A DNA stretch of 64,000 nucleotides from Aurantiochytrium sp. KH105 (taxonomy: Eukaryota; Sar; Bigyra; Thraustochytrida; Thraustochytriidae). The translations under genes were made by a program, and so were the position numbers. Positions 21,049 to 32,815 of the stretch are shown piece after piece (position 1 is the first letter of the stretch; each line of letters begins with the position of its first letter). The stretch lies in contig BGKB01000068.1 of assembly GCA_003116975.1 (NCBI GenBank), positions 292,894 to 356,893 of the forward strand, written 5' to 3'. The notes beneath the pieces are model-generated. The model made no database searches. It was not told the DNA's origin and saw only the letters and a program-made list of their open reading frames with translations.

Positions 21049-24000
21049 ATGCCGCGCGAGCGCGACGACGGCGGCGAGAACGGCGAGACCAAAGCCCCGC
21101 CTGCGACGGGCGGAGCGGGAGCAGGAGCAGGGACCGGAGCGGCGGTGACCACGGCTACGCAAGCGGCGGTGCCGACCCCCGTTTTGCAGCAGACAAAGTT
21201 GAAAACCCCGCCTCCTGCGGCATCCCACGCGACAGAAATCGAGTCCTCGTCCCGAGAAGGGGACGCAGGCGCGACCAGCAACAAGGGAAGTAGTGCTAGT
21301 GCTGGCGCTGCTCGTAATGCTGGTAACGCTGACGATGCTGCTGCTGCTGCTGCTGCCGCCGCGACAGATCAAGACGACGCTGCCGAGAAGAAAAAGAAAA
21401 AGAAAAAGAAGAAAAAGATCAAGGCCAAATCTACGGCGACAACCACAACCACGACCGCGACAAAGACCCAAACGAGCTCTTCCGTCCAAGATGACAGCAA
21501 TGCTGATGAGGCCAAAGGCGAGGCCTTGCGCGCCTCAGCGCAGCTGCCATCGTCAAGACCAGCAGAACCTTCGTCGGCGTCCCCTGCGTTTCCACTGTCA
21601 CCACCCGGGGCACCACGAACTCCTGTCATTACTCCGCCAATCTTGCAGTCAGGCCCGCATGCCCACCTCACATCGCCAAGTCGGGAGAGTGGTCTCTTTG
21701 GTACGCTGCCAAAGGCTGGGATGTCGCGAACACCACCGCCACCCTCGATGCAGCACGAAGAAATCTTGAGCCCACTTCTCAAGCGCGCGGCATCAGAAAT
21801 TCACGAAACGGATCCTCACAAAGCACTGAGTCAAACCCTCCCGGTGCTACCTCTACATCGCGCCGCCTCGCTCATGGAGGGAAATCAAGACAACGCTGTA
21901 GGGCCCACGGTGCCTGGCGCTCTTCCTAGCGCGATTGTAGAAGGGGGAGACCTCAATTCAGGCGCGCAAGTTCGCTCTTTGAGCTTGGACAATATTCGCT
22001 CCGAACTCAAGGTGGATACCATGCTAGGGGCCACCAGCGAGACCGGCTTGGCATCGCCCATGGCAAGCCCCCAAAGCAAAGGCGAGGCCAATATTCGTGA
22101 AGGATCTACCGAGGCGCCGTCTGCGCAGACTTTGTCGTCCGCAACCTCGGCTGCTCCTGGAAGTTTTACAGCCAAGTCAGGAGCATCAGCGACGCAGCGA
22201 AAATCGGGTGAGAGCACGGCGACCATTGCTGCTGGATCTCAGTTTGCGCCCTTGGCTACGCCTGCTTCGGCGTCAAACTCGGCATCTGCAGCAAGTGCAG
22301 CAACGATGCCGCCTGCTTCAGCCTCGTCGATTCCAAGCCAGGAGGAACTGGGAGATAAACCCCCAAGCTCCAAAGCCGCGGCAGTGCCGGTCGGTACCGC
22401 CGGCTCAACGTCGTCACAGCTCTCGGCAATGGCGCAGCAGCAGCAACAACAACAAACAGCTGACGGCGGCGGCGAGGAAGAGGACATCAGTGCAAAGTCG
22501 AGCAGTTCCTCCTCGAAGGGTATCGATCGGCGCAGCGAGCAAGCCATCGAAAACGCGATTCTCACGAGCCATACGCATACCGACTACAAGTCAGACCTTG
22601 TCCTCAATCTGGATCATTTTCGAGGCCTCAAGGTCGGCGACTACGTGGAAATTTATCACCCAGAGGAGGTCGACACCAAACGCAAACTCCTGCAGCAAGT
22701 GACGCAAGTCGAAACGCGCGGAAGTTTTACAGTGAGTCTGCTCAAGTCAATCACCACGAACCCCGCCTTCAACTTGCATACTTTCCAGCCTATTGTGGTG
22801 TCCAAGGTGGACGCGAAACGCTATGATCTCTGCTACATCGAGATCAGCTTCAAGGACCAGTACGTGTCGCAGGGCGAGTTTTGGCGCTTCCGCGCGGCCA
22901 TGCATGGACGCTGCTGCTACATTGGCCAAAAGCTGTCTGTGAACGGGCACAATGTCTCGGTCGACGAGATGCTAGAGCGGGGCAATAGGCCCGTCGCCTG
23001 CGGCATTGTTCGGGAGTCAACAAAGTTCATCTTCCGCTCGTGCTCTGCGCGTATCTTTTGGCTCGTGCAAATGAGCAAGGAAATGTGGAACTTTACCGAA
23101 GATGGCGAACTGTACTTTGAACGATTCCTTAATCGCTTTGTGACACAGGTCCTGGAGAAATGGACGGCAAAATCGGTCACGCACAGGCTGACCGTACTGT
23201 ATTTTACTCGTACTTATTTCGACATCAAACCTCCGGAGGGAACGCCCGCGGTTCGCATGGACTACGATGGGCGCTACTACACTGACCTGTATCACACGGT
23301 CGTAGAAAATGAGACGCGACAAGATTGGATGTCCTTGAAATCGCTTCTCAAGAGAGAATTTCTCAACTTTCCTCGCATGAGCAAGTGGAACGGCCCGCCT
23401 CAATGTTTTGCAAGAAAAAAATCCGCCTTCGGCCGCTCCGCGCATCGGCGTCCGCCGCCTTTTCTGCATGGCGCGGGTTCGGTGTCTGCAGACAACCCTT
23501 TCCGTACGAGAGGCTCTGCGAGCGCTGCCCCAGATGCCGCCGCTCGCAACAAAGTTGCGAGCACGTCTGCGCACCAAGGTTTTTCTTCCTCGTTATTCCA
23601 TGGAAGAAGTCAGTTCGAGAAGGACAAGAGCGGCGAGACTCGTAATGACGACAACGATGATGACGAACATTATAAAGACTCTGTATTCGCCAATGAAGAG
23701 GGCAATGACGAATCAGGTGCGAACGACGAGAGCGCCGACGAAGATGAGAATGGAGACGTCTCGTTTCACAGTTCCGGCAACAGTGATGGAGATGACAATG
23801 ACAATGATGATGATGGTTATGATGATGATGACGGTGACATATCCGGGGTCGGAGAACTACGAGCGCCGGATTTACTGTCATTCAGCCCTGACATGACATA
23901 TGCGGGGCGCAATGCACGACACACTCGTCTCCGGACCTCACCGGACATGTCCCGTTCGACTTCACTCGATGCGATGCATCTGCCCTTGCAAAGGTCCTTT

Positions 24001-26490
24001 AGTCACGACAATGCACCCGAATCATCTAGCAAATATGCGCCGCGAAGACGATCTCGAGTGTCAATTGGGAATAGGACCAGCGGTGTCAGCGGTAGCAGAG
24101 TCAGCAGCAATCGGAAAAGGGTTGCCTATGGGCTTCCTGGCACAGCGCAGGAAGGCAACTGTCTCGAGGCCATCAATCTTTGTCTCAATATCCTCGACAA
24201 GCACTTTATGGATCGTGACCTCATGCGCACGGGTCAGGCCATGGTGCTGGTCACAGCGGGCAGTGGCGTTTTTGAGGTCGATCGTGACCTCACCACGATC
24301 ACAAAGCGGCGTATGATGGACAACGCTATTGGGTGCGACTTTGTCAGTCTGTCGCGCGCCCCACTTCACGTTGCACCCCTCTTCATTTACAAACCTTCTC
24401 TTGATGGTTCGATGCTTGACATACTCGATCGTCCGCATCCTTTCGCAGCCTCAACGCAGTATTACGTTGCAGGTTCTCCAAATATCCCGGTGGTAGAACC
24501 AGACGACGACGAGAAAAGAAAGAAGAGACCCATACTCCCCGTGTACAACATTCCGCACTGGGTCCACCTCAGCTTTCCGTTTCACAAAACAAGCGTGCGT
24601 CCCGTTGGCGGACCTGACGTGCCCCTAGAGGAGCTGGGCACATCCGACACTGTGTTCGCCAAGCTGCAACTCATGACAATGGGCTCGTTCTCATGGGGCG
24701 AGCAATTCGAACCGCTTCCTGACAATCGCATGTTTGACCTCACGGACTCGGACCGCAGCAACATGCCAATTGCCCTCGTCAATCACCTCAAGGACTTTCC
24801 TCGACATCAACTCCTTCTTGCACCACGCCGAAAGGACATGAAGCCATGGTTTCCACTCGTCGCTGAACAGGGCGGTCTCTCTTCCGTCGAAGCGCGCTCC
24901 TTCTCACTCGCCACACCATCGCTTCCCCCATCTCCTACGCTGACAGGAACCAACGTGTCGTTAGGAAGTTCCCAGCAGTCGCACATGTACGTGCCTCAGC
25001 GAGGCTCGCCAAGTCTCCAGGCGATCTATGTCGGGGATACGCTTCGCCGAATGTCGTCGGAAGGTCATCATCACAGTCCGATGCCTTTTATTAGTCTATC
25101 CGAGTCTGCGCACGCATCGCAGCATCAGCAAAGTCGATACGAGCAATCGAGAAATGACCAAAGCTCCGAACGGTACAGTAGAATGGCCCAAGCAGCCAAG
25201 GAACACGACGCGGCTGTCTTTCAGCGCCCGGCAAGGCCACAGCGCCTGCACGCTACCTCGATGGACTCTGCAAGCGTTTCCGTACGCAACAATAAGATGG
25301 GCATGATTCGATCTTCGAGCCATGCGGCGTTTTCTACGGTCAAGGCAAATGCTAGCTTTATACTCGCGCCTTCTGCAAGTGGCGCCGGCGGAAGCAGCTC
25401 CACAATCACCAGCATGATGAATATGCGCTCTGGTACTCGTTCTCCGAGGTTGCGCCGTGTTGGCGACTCGGGCGAGGAGACCTCTGCGCGGTCTCCGCGC
25501 GAAGTATCTCCGATGTCCAAGCCTGCTTCACCGTCACAGCTCACCGCATCCACGTTTGAGCCGAGCACGAGCCATCATAGCACAATGAGTGTCAGCAGTA
25601 GTTTGGACATTCGAGGAAGTAAGACGATGCGAGTGTCCTCGTCATTTACGGGTACCGGGGGGAGTCTCATTCATCGCTCATCTGCAAGCCGCAAGTCGAT
25701 GCACCATGACTCGCGGTCTAAAGTGACGTGGGCTGGAACGTCGCCCGATCGTTCACCAGGACTACAAATGACCTCTCAGTATGTGCCGACCGGGTCACCG
25801 GAGCGCACAAGTATCATCCGTGCTGCCCTTCGTGCTGGGTCAAACGGAAGCGTTGGGGGCGCTCCTGGAAGTGGCAGCGGAAGCGCAGGCCTGGACGGAG
25901 GTCACCTGAGCCGTGTGTGGTCGCGCGCCAGAGTGGCCAAGATGGGGCGACAAAGCAGCATGCAGTCATCATCGGGTCCATCCAGTGCGACAAGCCCTGT
26001 GTCTTTGGCGCCGCCGCCCAACGCAGCGATTAATCCTTTCGACTGGAGCATCTTCACGAGTGAGCTGTACCAGGAGCGCCTCACGCACAATCGACGGCGA
26101 TGGAGTCATCTTTTTCCCACGGGCCGTTTCGACGACGAAAGCCACGGCGTGCGCGTAGAGGACTATGAAGAAGAGTCCTCCTCGTCTGACGAAGACGACG
26201 ATGGAGCCTCGCGTAGCGGCAGCGGCAAGCAGACAAAGGAGGAGGTCACGCCACTGACGATTGAGTCATTTCGCTTGAACTGGAAATCTTTGCAATCGCC
26301 CGGCATCCTGCCTCTGACCACAGACTATTTCCCGGATATATCGGTGTTTTCACATTATAAGCTTAATTCGTACACCCTAACAATGGCAGAAACCAACAAT
26401 TCGGGTTACGAAACGTACGAGGATCTCATCATGGAGATGGTGTGTCAGCGACTTTCTCAGGATTTTCAACTTGTAGTGGGCAACAGTAGC

Positions 26491-26524
<34 letters not shown>

Positions 26525-28383
26525 GCAACAGCAACAACGATGACAATACCAGAGATGAGGACGAGGAAGCGAGCGTGCCAGAAAATGCTGATTCGGACAA
26601 CATGAGGTACATGCTCACGATGGGCCACGAGATACATGAGCTCTGCTACGCTGCCAACGCGCGCCAGGTTCATGTTTTCAGATACATCAATAAAAACTTT
26701 GATCAAAACAAGTCGGACGAGAAAATGGAGGACAGGACGCATCAAGATAACCAAGATCCTCCGATTCCGGAGTGGTCGTATGAGTACTTGCTTTACGACA
26801 GCTCTGAAGGCAGCACACAACTCATGAAGCTCAAGTTCAAGGCCAGCGGCGCAGTTTTCTCATGGAACAAGTGCGATAACCTCTTGTGTGGCTACCAAGA
26901 TGACCGTGTTGCCTCGCAAAAGCGTTACCGGCGCATTATGTTGAGCGCGCTGCCCAAGGCGCCAAAAAAGGCCGGTGTCTCGCCTACCGGAAAGCTCGGA
27001 ATCGCATCGACGCCTCCGACCTCGACTGTGACGCCAGTGTCGGCGACGTCTTCCACAGCCAAAGGTGTGATCGAAGGCGCGTCCAACAAGCTACCGGTCG
27101 TGCCTCCCCCAACGGTCGTGGCCCCAAAGTCGGCGACCTCGGCACGGTCAAGTTCTCCCCCCATGGACCCAACGGGCGCCCCGCTGCCTCGGGTGTCCTT
27201 GCAGAGCGAATTGGCAAAACTTCCGGGCGTTCAAGGGAAGCCGAATGCCGTTGACGCCTTGCGTGCTCCCGAGGCCACAACGGGGGTAGCTCGTCTTGCC
27301 GAGGACCAGGTCTTGGACCCGGCCACCTCGGATACATCTCGACATATTCGTGTTGCCTCGGAAGACCTTGCATCAACGTCAACGGCAGAGAAAGCGCCAC
27401 GTCTGAGTCGCATGAGACGCCACGGTTCAGCAGTCCATACCTCGTCTACGAGTCCGGGCAATGATCGTGCGCCCACCGTGGGCCCGCCTCCCATGAACCT
27501 CGCAGGGTGGGAGCCAAAGGTACTTTCTGAGAGCGAAGAGACCGCTACGATCAACGGTTTCAAAAAGTTGTGTGAGTGGCTGAATCTCAAAACGAAAGAG
27601 GGGGAAAAGGTCGAAGTCAAGGTTCGGCGCAGATATACGCGCGTGCCCGTGCAACAACAAGGAAGCGCGTCCGATGAGCACAACCCAAAAGAAAGTCAAA
27701 AGGCGGAGGACATGGACCTCTTGATCGACGATAGCGCACTCGAACCTTTTACCTGCAAAGGCGTTGAAGTGCGAGTTGAATTGCCCAAAAAGTCAGATCG
27801 ATACGAGTGGCTTGTCCTCGAGTACGACCCGATCTTTTCTCCGTACCAGACGTACCACATTGTGATTCAGTGGATGGTAGCTGGTGGCACGGCGGTGCAG
27901 CAGTTTTCAAATTCACTTCAGCGCAAAGCCAAGCTCTTTGGTGTCACGCTGCAGCAAATTCCGGAGTATTGTCGATCGACGGCCGAAGTTGGCTCTCGAC
28001 GCGTTTTGCACCCTTTTGTACTTCCCAAGACCGTCACCTTCCCGGGAACCCCGTTGGCTACGAACGTTTCTCTGTTACGGGCACTTACAACGTCTATCAA
28101 GTCGCGGCTGGACTACGCGAGCGACTCGGTCTTTGTGGTGAAAAAGACGCAATGGCCGACGCTGGTACACCGCAACGGGTACGCCTTTCTGCATTTTAGT
28201 GATGAGGGTATTGACTTTTTGCAGAACCGTCTCTTGGCCACATCAACGCAGGAGACGGGAGTGTACAAAGCAACTCTTCAAGCCTTTCGGGACGTTCGTG
28301 AATTTGCGCAGCGTATCCACATGTGCCACAGCATCGTCAAGGATCTCGCAGACGACCTATTTGGTTCCCTTGATTCGACTTAA
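21049..28383 (+). CDS. IML1: GATOR1 complex subunit Iml1/DEPDC5
   Basis: Intronless 2444-residue protein. The N-terminal 500 residues are low complexity, with A, S, T and Q tracts and a lysine run. The conserved region starts near residue 510 (SDLVLNLDHFRGLKVGDYVE, the family entry motif). It continues through YVSQGEFWRFRAAMHGRCCY and the block FEVDRDLTTITKRRMMDN at about 1070, which are diagnostic of Iml1/DEPDC5. The region near 1740-1900 matches the SHEN segment (LTTDYFPDISVF...). The C-terminal domain runs from about 2230 to 2444. GATOR1 is the GAP for Rag GTPases and restrains TORC1 when amino acids are low. No DEP domain is recognisable between about 1910 and 2190, where the sequence is low complexity. 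An Asn tract (AAC repeats, 26494-26523) interrupts about residue 1820. Confidence 0.93.
26494..26538 (+). repeat. (AAC)n tract encoding poly-Asn inside Iml1
   Basis: About ten AAC codons followed by mixed Asn/Ser codons, in frame within the Iml1 coding sequence. Confidence 0.9.
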
Positions 28384-28409
28384 TCTGGCGCGAAAAGACA
28401 GAATATAGC

Positions 28410-31223
28410 TTACAGAGTGAAATGCTGGCCGCTATCCGCACCTTGGCGTGCGCCTTGCTTGTCATGTATGTGACCGTGACCACCTTGACTGTGTAACGTA
28501 TGTTTGTGGTGCGCGTGAGTGTGCCCATGGTTGTGTGCATGCCCGTGATGGGCATGATTATGTTGTTCCTGTTCTCGTTGCTGCTCATGTCCATGCCCAT
28601 GTCCATGCTCATGTCCATGTCCATGTCCATGCCCATGGTCTCCATCTTGGTTGTGATGGCCATGCTGATGGTGATGATTGTGGTGATGGAGATGACCCAT
28701 GCGCTGCGCTAGCGCATGTTTGGTATCGGGCGTGAGAAACTGCTCAGTCGTTCGGGTAAGCTCGTCTGTTTCCGGACTCCAGAACACAGGAATGCTCCGT
28801 TGCCGCTGCGATTCTACCAAGGTGTAATAGGTGCCCTTATGGTAAACCTGAATCGTGCTGTGTCGCAAGTTAGGTATTCTCGCGCGCAAAAGGTCCTCGA
28901 CAGGACGTAAAACTTGCTGCGTTTCCCAGCTGTCCTCGATGATGACGTGAAGTGAGACGACCACAAGACTTGCGCTTTGCATCCAAAGTTTGGGTTCCCG
29001 AATCGAGCTGACGCCATCGAGGAGGAGGATCTCGTTGAGAGTCTTCTTGAAGCTGGCCGCGACTCGCGGTGGCACCGACAAAAGGAGTGTCGAAGCCGTC
29101 GACTTTAAAAGCGGATAAACGCTGCTTAAGATAAGCAGCGATATAAGCAATGAACAAATTGGGTCCGCCACAAACCAGCCGCGATACTCTATGAGGATGG
29201 AGGAAACGATGACGCCGAGGCTACCCAGCGCATCCGCAAGGATATGAAGAAAAACCCCATGCATGTTTTCATTCCCGTGGTGCGCATGGCTGTGCCCGCC
29301 GCCGTGTGAGTGGCCATGGCCGCCACACGAGTCGTCGCCAAGATGCGAGTGTCCATGAAAAAACACAAGGCCTACAAGGTTCACCAGAAAACCTAGAATA
29401 GACGTGGTAAGCAGTCCCGAAGTGCCGAGCTCTGGAGGGTCCGAGATGCGCTCCAGAGACTCGGTCATGATGAAGATCGCAATAAAAACGAGGAAAACCC
29501 CATTTACAAAAGCACAAAGCGTCTCGAAGCGGGCATAGCCATACGTGTAAAAGTGATCGGGGTTCCACCGCGAGACAAATGAAGCAAAGAGACCAATGAA
29601 GAGCGCCATGCAGTCAAATAGCATATGCCCGGCATCCGAGATGAGACCAAGCGAATTACTCCAGAGGCCGACGAGGATTTCTACAAACATAAAAGCCAAG
29701 TTGAGCAAAAGAAAGAGAACGATGCGTCTGGAATCTGGCGAGCCCATGGCGTGCCGCCAGAGTCGTCTGGAGCCGTCTGCAAGACCAGCCAGAGATAAAA
29801 CAGACGCCCCACCTTTTTGCGAGAGATGACGTGGCCAAGGAGCGAAAAAACTAAAATTTTCCCGCACGCTGGCAGAATCGTCATTGAGAATAAACTGCGC
29901 GAGGCGACGCAGAGGGTCACCCAAGATGGCAGCCTCGAGCGCTCCCTCCCCGGCGCCAGACCATGCGTGTGGGTCGCCTGCAGTCGTTGGCAAGAGCGAG
30001 TCCGATGAAGCGTTAATGCTGCGGTGTGAGTCCTCTTTCAAGCTGACAAGGGCGCAGATGGACGCAACGCCTTCAAGCATGCTTGGGAAATGTCCTAGGA
30101 GCCCGGACATAGCTACTCCAGCCGCAAGTGAGATGGGCCCCATCAACGGTGCGCCCGCATACACGGCCTCGGCGTAAAAGTTGAGGACGAGCGCGAGGCA
30201 GGCGGCTCCAGCAGCGAAAAGGAGCGTTCGAAAAGACATGACGCTATAGTCGTAGTCCGCGCCGACGAGCGCCTCCCCGAGAATGTCCAAGATCACGAGT
30301 GGCATGAGGAGAGCTGTCGCCGCGCATAGCGACAGGGCGTGGAGCTTTTTGGGGCCGCCAATATCGCGCGCAATCTTGTGGGAGAATCGCGTCCACACGG
30401 CTCGCATCAGAGAGCTCGCGAGCAAGATCACGACGCCTCCGAAAAACTGCTCTCCGTCGTAGCTGAGGAGGAAGAAGGCCACCACGTACAGAAGCTCGCC
30501 GCTTGCTAGACGGGCAAGCATGGTCTTTGCGGGCCCATCTTGTTTGCGCTTTGCAAGGACAGCGAGCACACCCGTGACACAGACATGCGAGTGTTCGAGG
30601 ATGAGTGTGCGCACGAGTCCACATGCTTGAAGACCTTTGGCCCATAACACCCATGAGGTGCCAAAGAGGAAGCCATTGATGACAATTCGAGCCCACTCCT
30701 GATGTGGAATCTGCCGCGCTGCTTGCCAAGGCTTTTGTAGCATGCATACAACAATGGCCGCAACAAAAAGGGTCAGAAACCCAAAGACCACAACAGGAAG
30801 TCCGTGCGCATCCGACGTAAGAAGTTTTCCGCAGAGGCCGACGCCAAGGGCTCGAAGGCTCTTGGCTGCAAAGAGCTTCGCCTGAGCCTGCGCGTCCGAG
30901 GCGCTTTTGCGTCGGCCCAACATTGGAGGTCGGGATCTTTTCAAGCCACTGTCTACCCTCATTCGCGAAGAAGCCCCACGCGAGGAGTTTCTTCTTTCCC
31001 CAGACGCTGGCCACGATCCCCTAGGTGCCGCGTTTGCGGCTGCCGAAATAGATCCAGGCATCGCGCCCCACGTCATTGTTCCCGACTGCGCATTGGCGTC
31101 ACCTAGCATCATCGCGGCGCTCGTCGTCGACATCGACGACGTCGACATCGACGTTGACGTTGGCGTTGTCATCGACGGCCCTGCAGTCGTCGCGCTCCTC
31201 GTCGCTCCCGTTGACGCGGACAT
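28410..31223 (-). CDS. Zinc transporter of the CDF family, ZnT5/Msc2-like
   Basis: About 937 residues from ATG 31223 (MSASTGATRS); the open frame runs further upstream, but into low-quality sequence and the opposite-strand phosphatase gene. The N-terminal half carries about eight or more extra membrane helices (from about residue 150), as in ZnT5/Msc2. The C-terminal half is a six-helix CDF unit. It has HD-type zinc sites in both helices: HMLFD within LISDAGHMLFD (about 530) and HILAD (about 660). A histidine-rich loop (HGHSHGGGHSHAHH) lies between helices 4 and 5, and a long His-rich tail at about 850-925. ZnT5-type proteins load zinc into the early secretory pathway. The exact start is uncertain. 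Confidence 0.9.
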   Translation of the reverse strand: MSASTGATRSATTAGPSMTTPTSTSMSTSSMSTTSAAMMLGDANAQSGTMTWGAMPGSISAAANAAPRGSWPASGERRNSSRGASSRMRVDSGLKRSRPPMLGRRKSASDAQAQAKLFAAKSLRALGVGLCGKLLTSDAHGLPVVVFGFLTLFVAAIVVCMLQKPWQAARQIPHQEWARIVINGFLFGTSWVLWAKGLQACGLVRTLILEHSHVCVTGVLAVLAKRKQDGPAKTMLARLASGELLYVVAFFLLSYDGEQFFGGVVILLASSLMRAVWTRFSHKIARDIGGPKKLHALSLCAATALLMPLVILDILGEALVGADYDYSVMSFRTLLFAAGAACLALVLNFYAEAVYAGAPLMGPISLAAGVAMSGLLGHFPSMLEGVASICALVSLKEDSHRSINASSDSLLPTTAGDPHAWSGAGEGALEAAILGDPLRRLAQFILNDDSASVRENFSFFAPWPRHLSQKGGASVLSLAGLADGSRRLWRHAMGSPDSRRIVLFLLLNLAFMFVEILVGLWSNSLGLISDAGHMLFDCMALFIGLFASFVSRWNPDHFYTYGYARFETLCAFVNGVFLVFIAIFIMTESLERISDPPELGTSGLLTTSILGFLVNLVGLVFFHGHSHLGDDSCGGHGHSHGGGHSHAHHGNENMHGVFLHILADALGSLGVIVSSILIEYRGWFVADPICSLLISLLILSSVYPLLKSTASTLLLSVPPRVAASFKKTLNEILLLDGVSSIREPKLWMQSASLVVVSLHVIIEDSWETQQVLRPVEDLLRARIPNLRHSTIQVYHKGTYYTLVESQRQRSIPVFWSPETDELTRTTEQFLTPDTKHALAQRMGHLHHHNHHHQHGHHNQDGDHGHGHGHGHEHGHGHGHEQQREQEQHNHAHHGHAHNHGHTHAHHKHTLHSQGGHGHIHDKQGARQGADSGQHFTL

Positions 31224-31619
31224 GGCGCTCGCCGTTGCTCCTCGGCACAGCGAGCCTCTTGCGAGACGCTGCAAGGGCGACTCCGGCGAGCCGGCTTCGC
31301 GCCCGTCGCGCCGCGCGGAGGCCCCGCGTTTTCCCTCCCTCCCCGCGCAGCCAGCCAGGGCGGGCGGGCGGGCGGGCGCCGGCCAAGTGGTTTTCGCGCG
31401 CAAGGTTTTGGCAAGTGGGCTTTGCCTTGCCCTGCCTTGCCCTGCCTTGCTCTGCCTTGCTCTGCCTTGCTCTGCCTCTGCCTTATTCTTACAGTTAGGC
31501 CTGAACCTAGAGGTTCGAGCTCGAGGCTGCCGAGCACGCAAAGCAGAACGCTCTCTCGCGCCACGCCGCGCTCCGCCCCGCGGTGGCGCGCGCCATGGCG
31601 GCGGCGCCCAGCCCAGCCC
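31224..31619. promoter_or_regulatory. Short divergent promoter between zinc transporter and HAD phosphatase
   Basis: 396 bases shared by two head-to-head genes. It contains a pyrimidine-rich tandem array of CTTGCCCTGC/CTTGCTCTGC units at 31421-31486. Whether metal-responsive elements occur was not resolved. Confidence 0.5.
31421..31486 (+). repeat. Tandem TGCCTTGCCC / TGCCTTGCTC array
   Basis: About six imperfect 10-base units made of CTTGC/CCTGC/TCTGC pentamers, in the shared 5' region. Confidence 0.9.
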
Positions 31620-32522
31620 ATGCCTCTGCAGACTGGCGACGCGAGCGCCGCCGCCGCTGAGGGAGGAGGAGATGGTGGCGCAGGAGATGGCGCTGCGCGA
31701 AGGAAGCGCGGCGCTGCGCCTGGCGAAGAAGACCCGGGCCAGCGGGACGAGGAGGTCGTCGTAGTCGGCGAGCTCTCGCGGGGCGCTGGCGAGGAGACTG
31801 CTGCTGCAGCCGCCGGCGGCGCCTCGGGGAAGGACGGCGTCCGGGCAGATCTGCGTCCAGACGCAGGACTCGCGCTGGACGGCGTGTTGCCCAAGATGGT
31901 CATTCTGGACCTCGATCATACCGTGTGGCCCACAACGTTGCTCGTGCGCAAGAGGCCTCCATTTACGGCGATTCCTGGACGCACAGGGGCTTGCAAGTGC
32001 GTGGACGCAGACGGCGACGAGGACGAGCTGGTCATCTATCCTGGGGTCATGACCATGCTCAATGTGCTGCAGCAAAGGGGCGTCAGACTTGCGATTGCGA
32101 GCAGCTCCCCGAGCATCCAGCGTGCAGAAGAAGCTCTTCGAGCGCTGGGTCTTTTCGGCGCCTTCAAAGCGGACTCCATTTGCGTTTTCGCTGGCAACAA
32201 GGAGCCTCATTTGCGGCGTTTGCTCATCAGGAATCGGGGCGTTGCACCCGGCGATGCTCTGTTCTTCGATGATCTCGAGCCAAACATTCAGACGGCGCGA
32301 AGACTTGGAATCGCTGCTCATCGCGTAGACCGCAAAGAGGGATTTGGCCCACGCGCATGGCGTGCCGCGCTGCGTGTTTGGCGCAGCACACGTTCAGAGT
32401 CGCGATCCTTTCGTGCATTTTTCAAGCCTGTAAAAGGGAAGCAGAAGCGGGCTGATGACCTAGCAGCAACACACACGCGAAAGGAGGAGCAGAGGAAGAG
32501 GCAACGACGCGGGGAAAGGTAG
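31620..32522 (+). CDS. HAD-superfamily phosphatase, magnesium-dependent phosphatase-1 type
   Basis: About 300 residues from ATG 31620, the first ATG in this frame. The N-terminal 85 residues are A/G/E-rich and poorly conserved. HAD motif I is DLDHT (nucleophile Asp97, Asp99) followed by VWP, as in MDP-1 enzymes (DLDYTLWP). YPGVMTMLNVLQQRGVRLAIASSSP supplies motif II. FFDDLEPNIQTARRLGI supplies the motif III-IV region. MDP-1 proteins act on protein tyrosine phosphates or on fructosamine phosphates. The C-terminal 60 residues are very basic (KEEQRKRQRRGER), which could be a nuclear or nucleolar signal. That tail is unusual for the family. Confidence 0.85.
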   Translation: MPLQTGDASAAAAEGGGDGGAGDGAARRKRGAAPGEEDPGQRDEEVVVVGELSRGAGEETAAAAAGGASGKDGVRADLRPDAGLALDGVLPKMVILDLDHTVWPTTLLVRKRPPFTAIPGRTGACKCVDADGDEDELVIYPGVMTMLNVLQQRGVRLAIASSSPSIQRAEEALRALGLFGAFKADSICVFAGNKEPHLRRLLIRNRGVAPGDALFFDDLEPNIQTARRLGIAAHRVDRKEGFGPRAWRAALRVWRSTRSESRSFRAFFKPVKGKQKRADDLAATHTRKEEQRKRQRRGER

Positions 32523-32815
32523 TACCTACACTCGTCTGGCGAAAGTGCTCTCGCTCGCTGCGTTCTCAATTTACCCGCTACTGCTGTCCTGCTCTCGAGC
32601 ATCAGAGGACTAATTGTTCAATTTATTTACGGTGTGGCATCAGCGCGCATCATTGTCTCCATTTCCATCTCAAAGGAATCAGTCGATGTCATGGCTGCGC
32701 CGCGATGACGGAAGACAAACGATGAGAGTCAGAGAATCAGAGCGCCGTGCTCGTTGCGCGGTATTTTCCTTTCCTTCAAAGAATGAGAACCTAAGCGCGC
32801 TTCTTTCAAGAAAGT

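Noticed and set aside
31224-32321. Upstream extension of the zinc transporter frame over the HAD phosphatase gene
   Set aside because: No ATG with good context, composition is repeat-derived, and it is antisense to a conserved gene.
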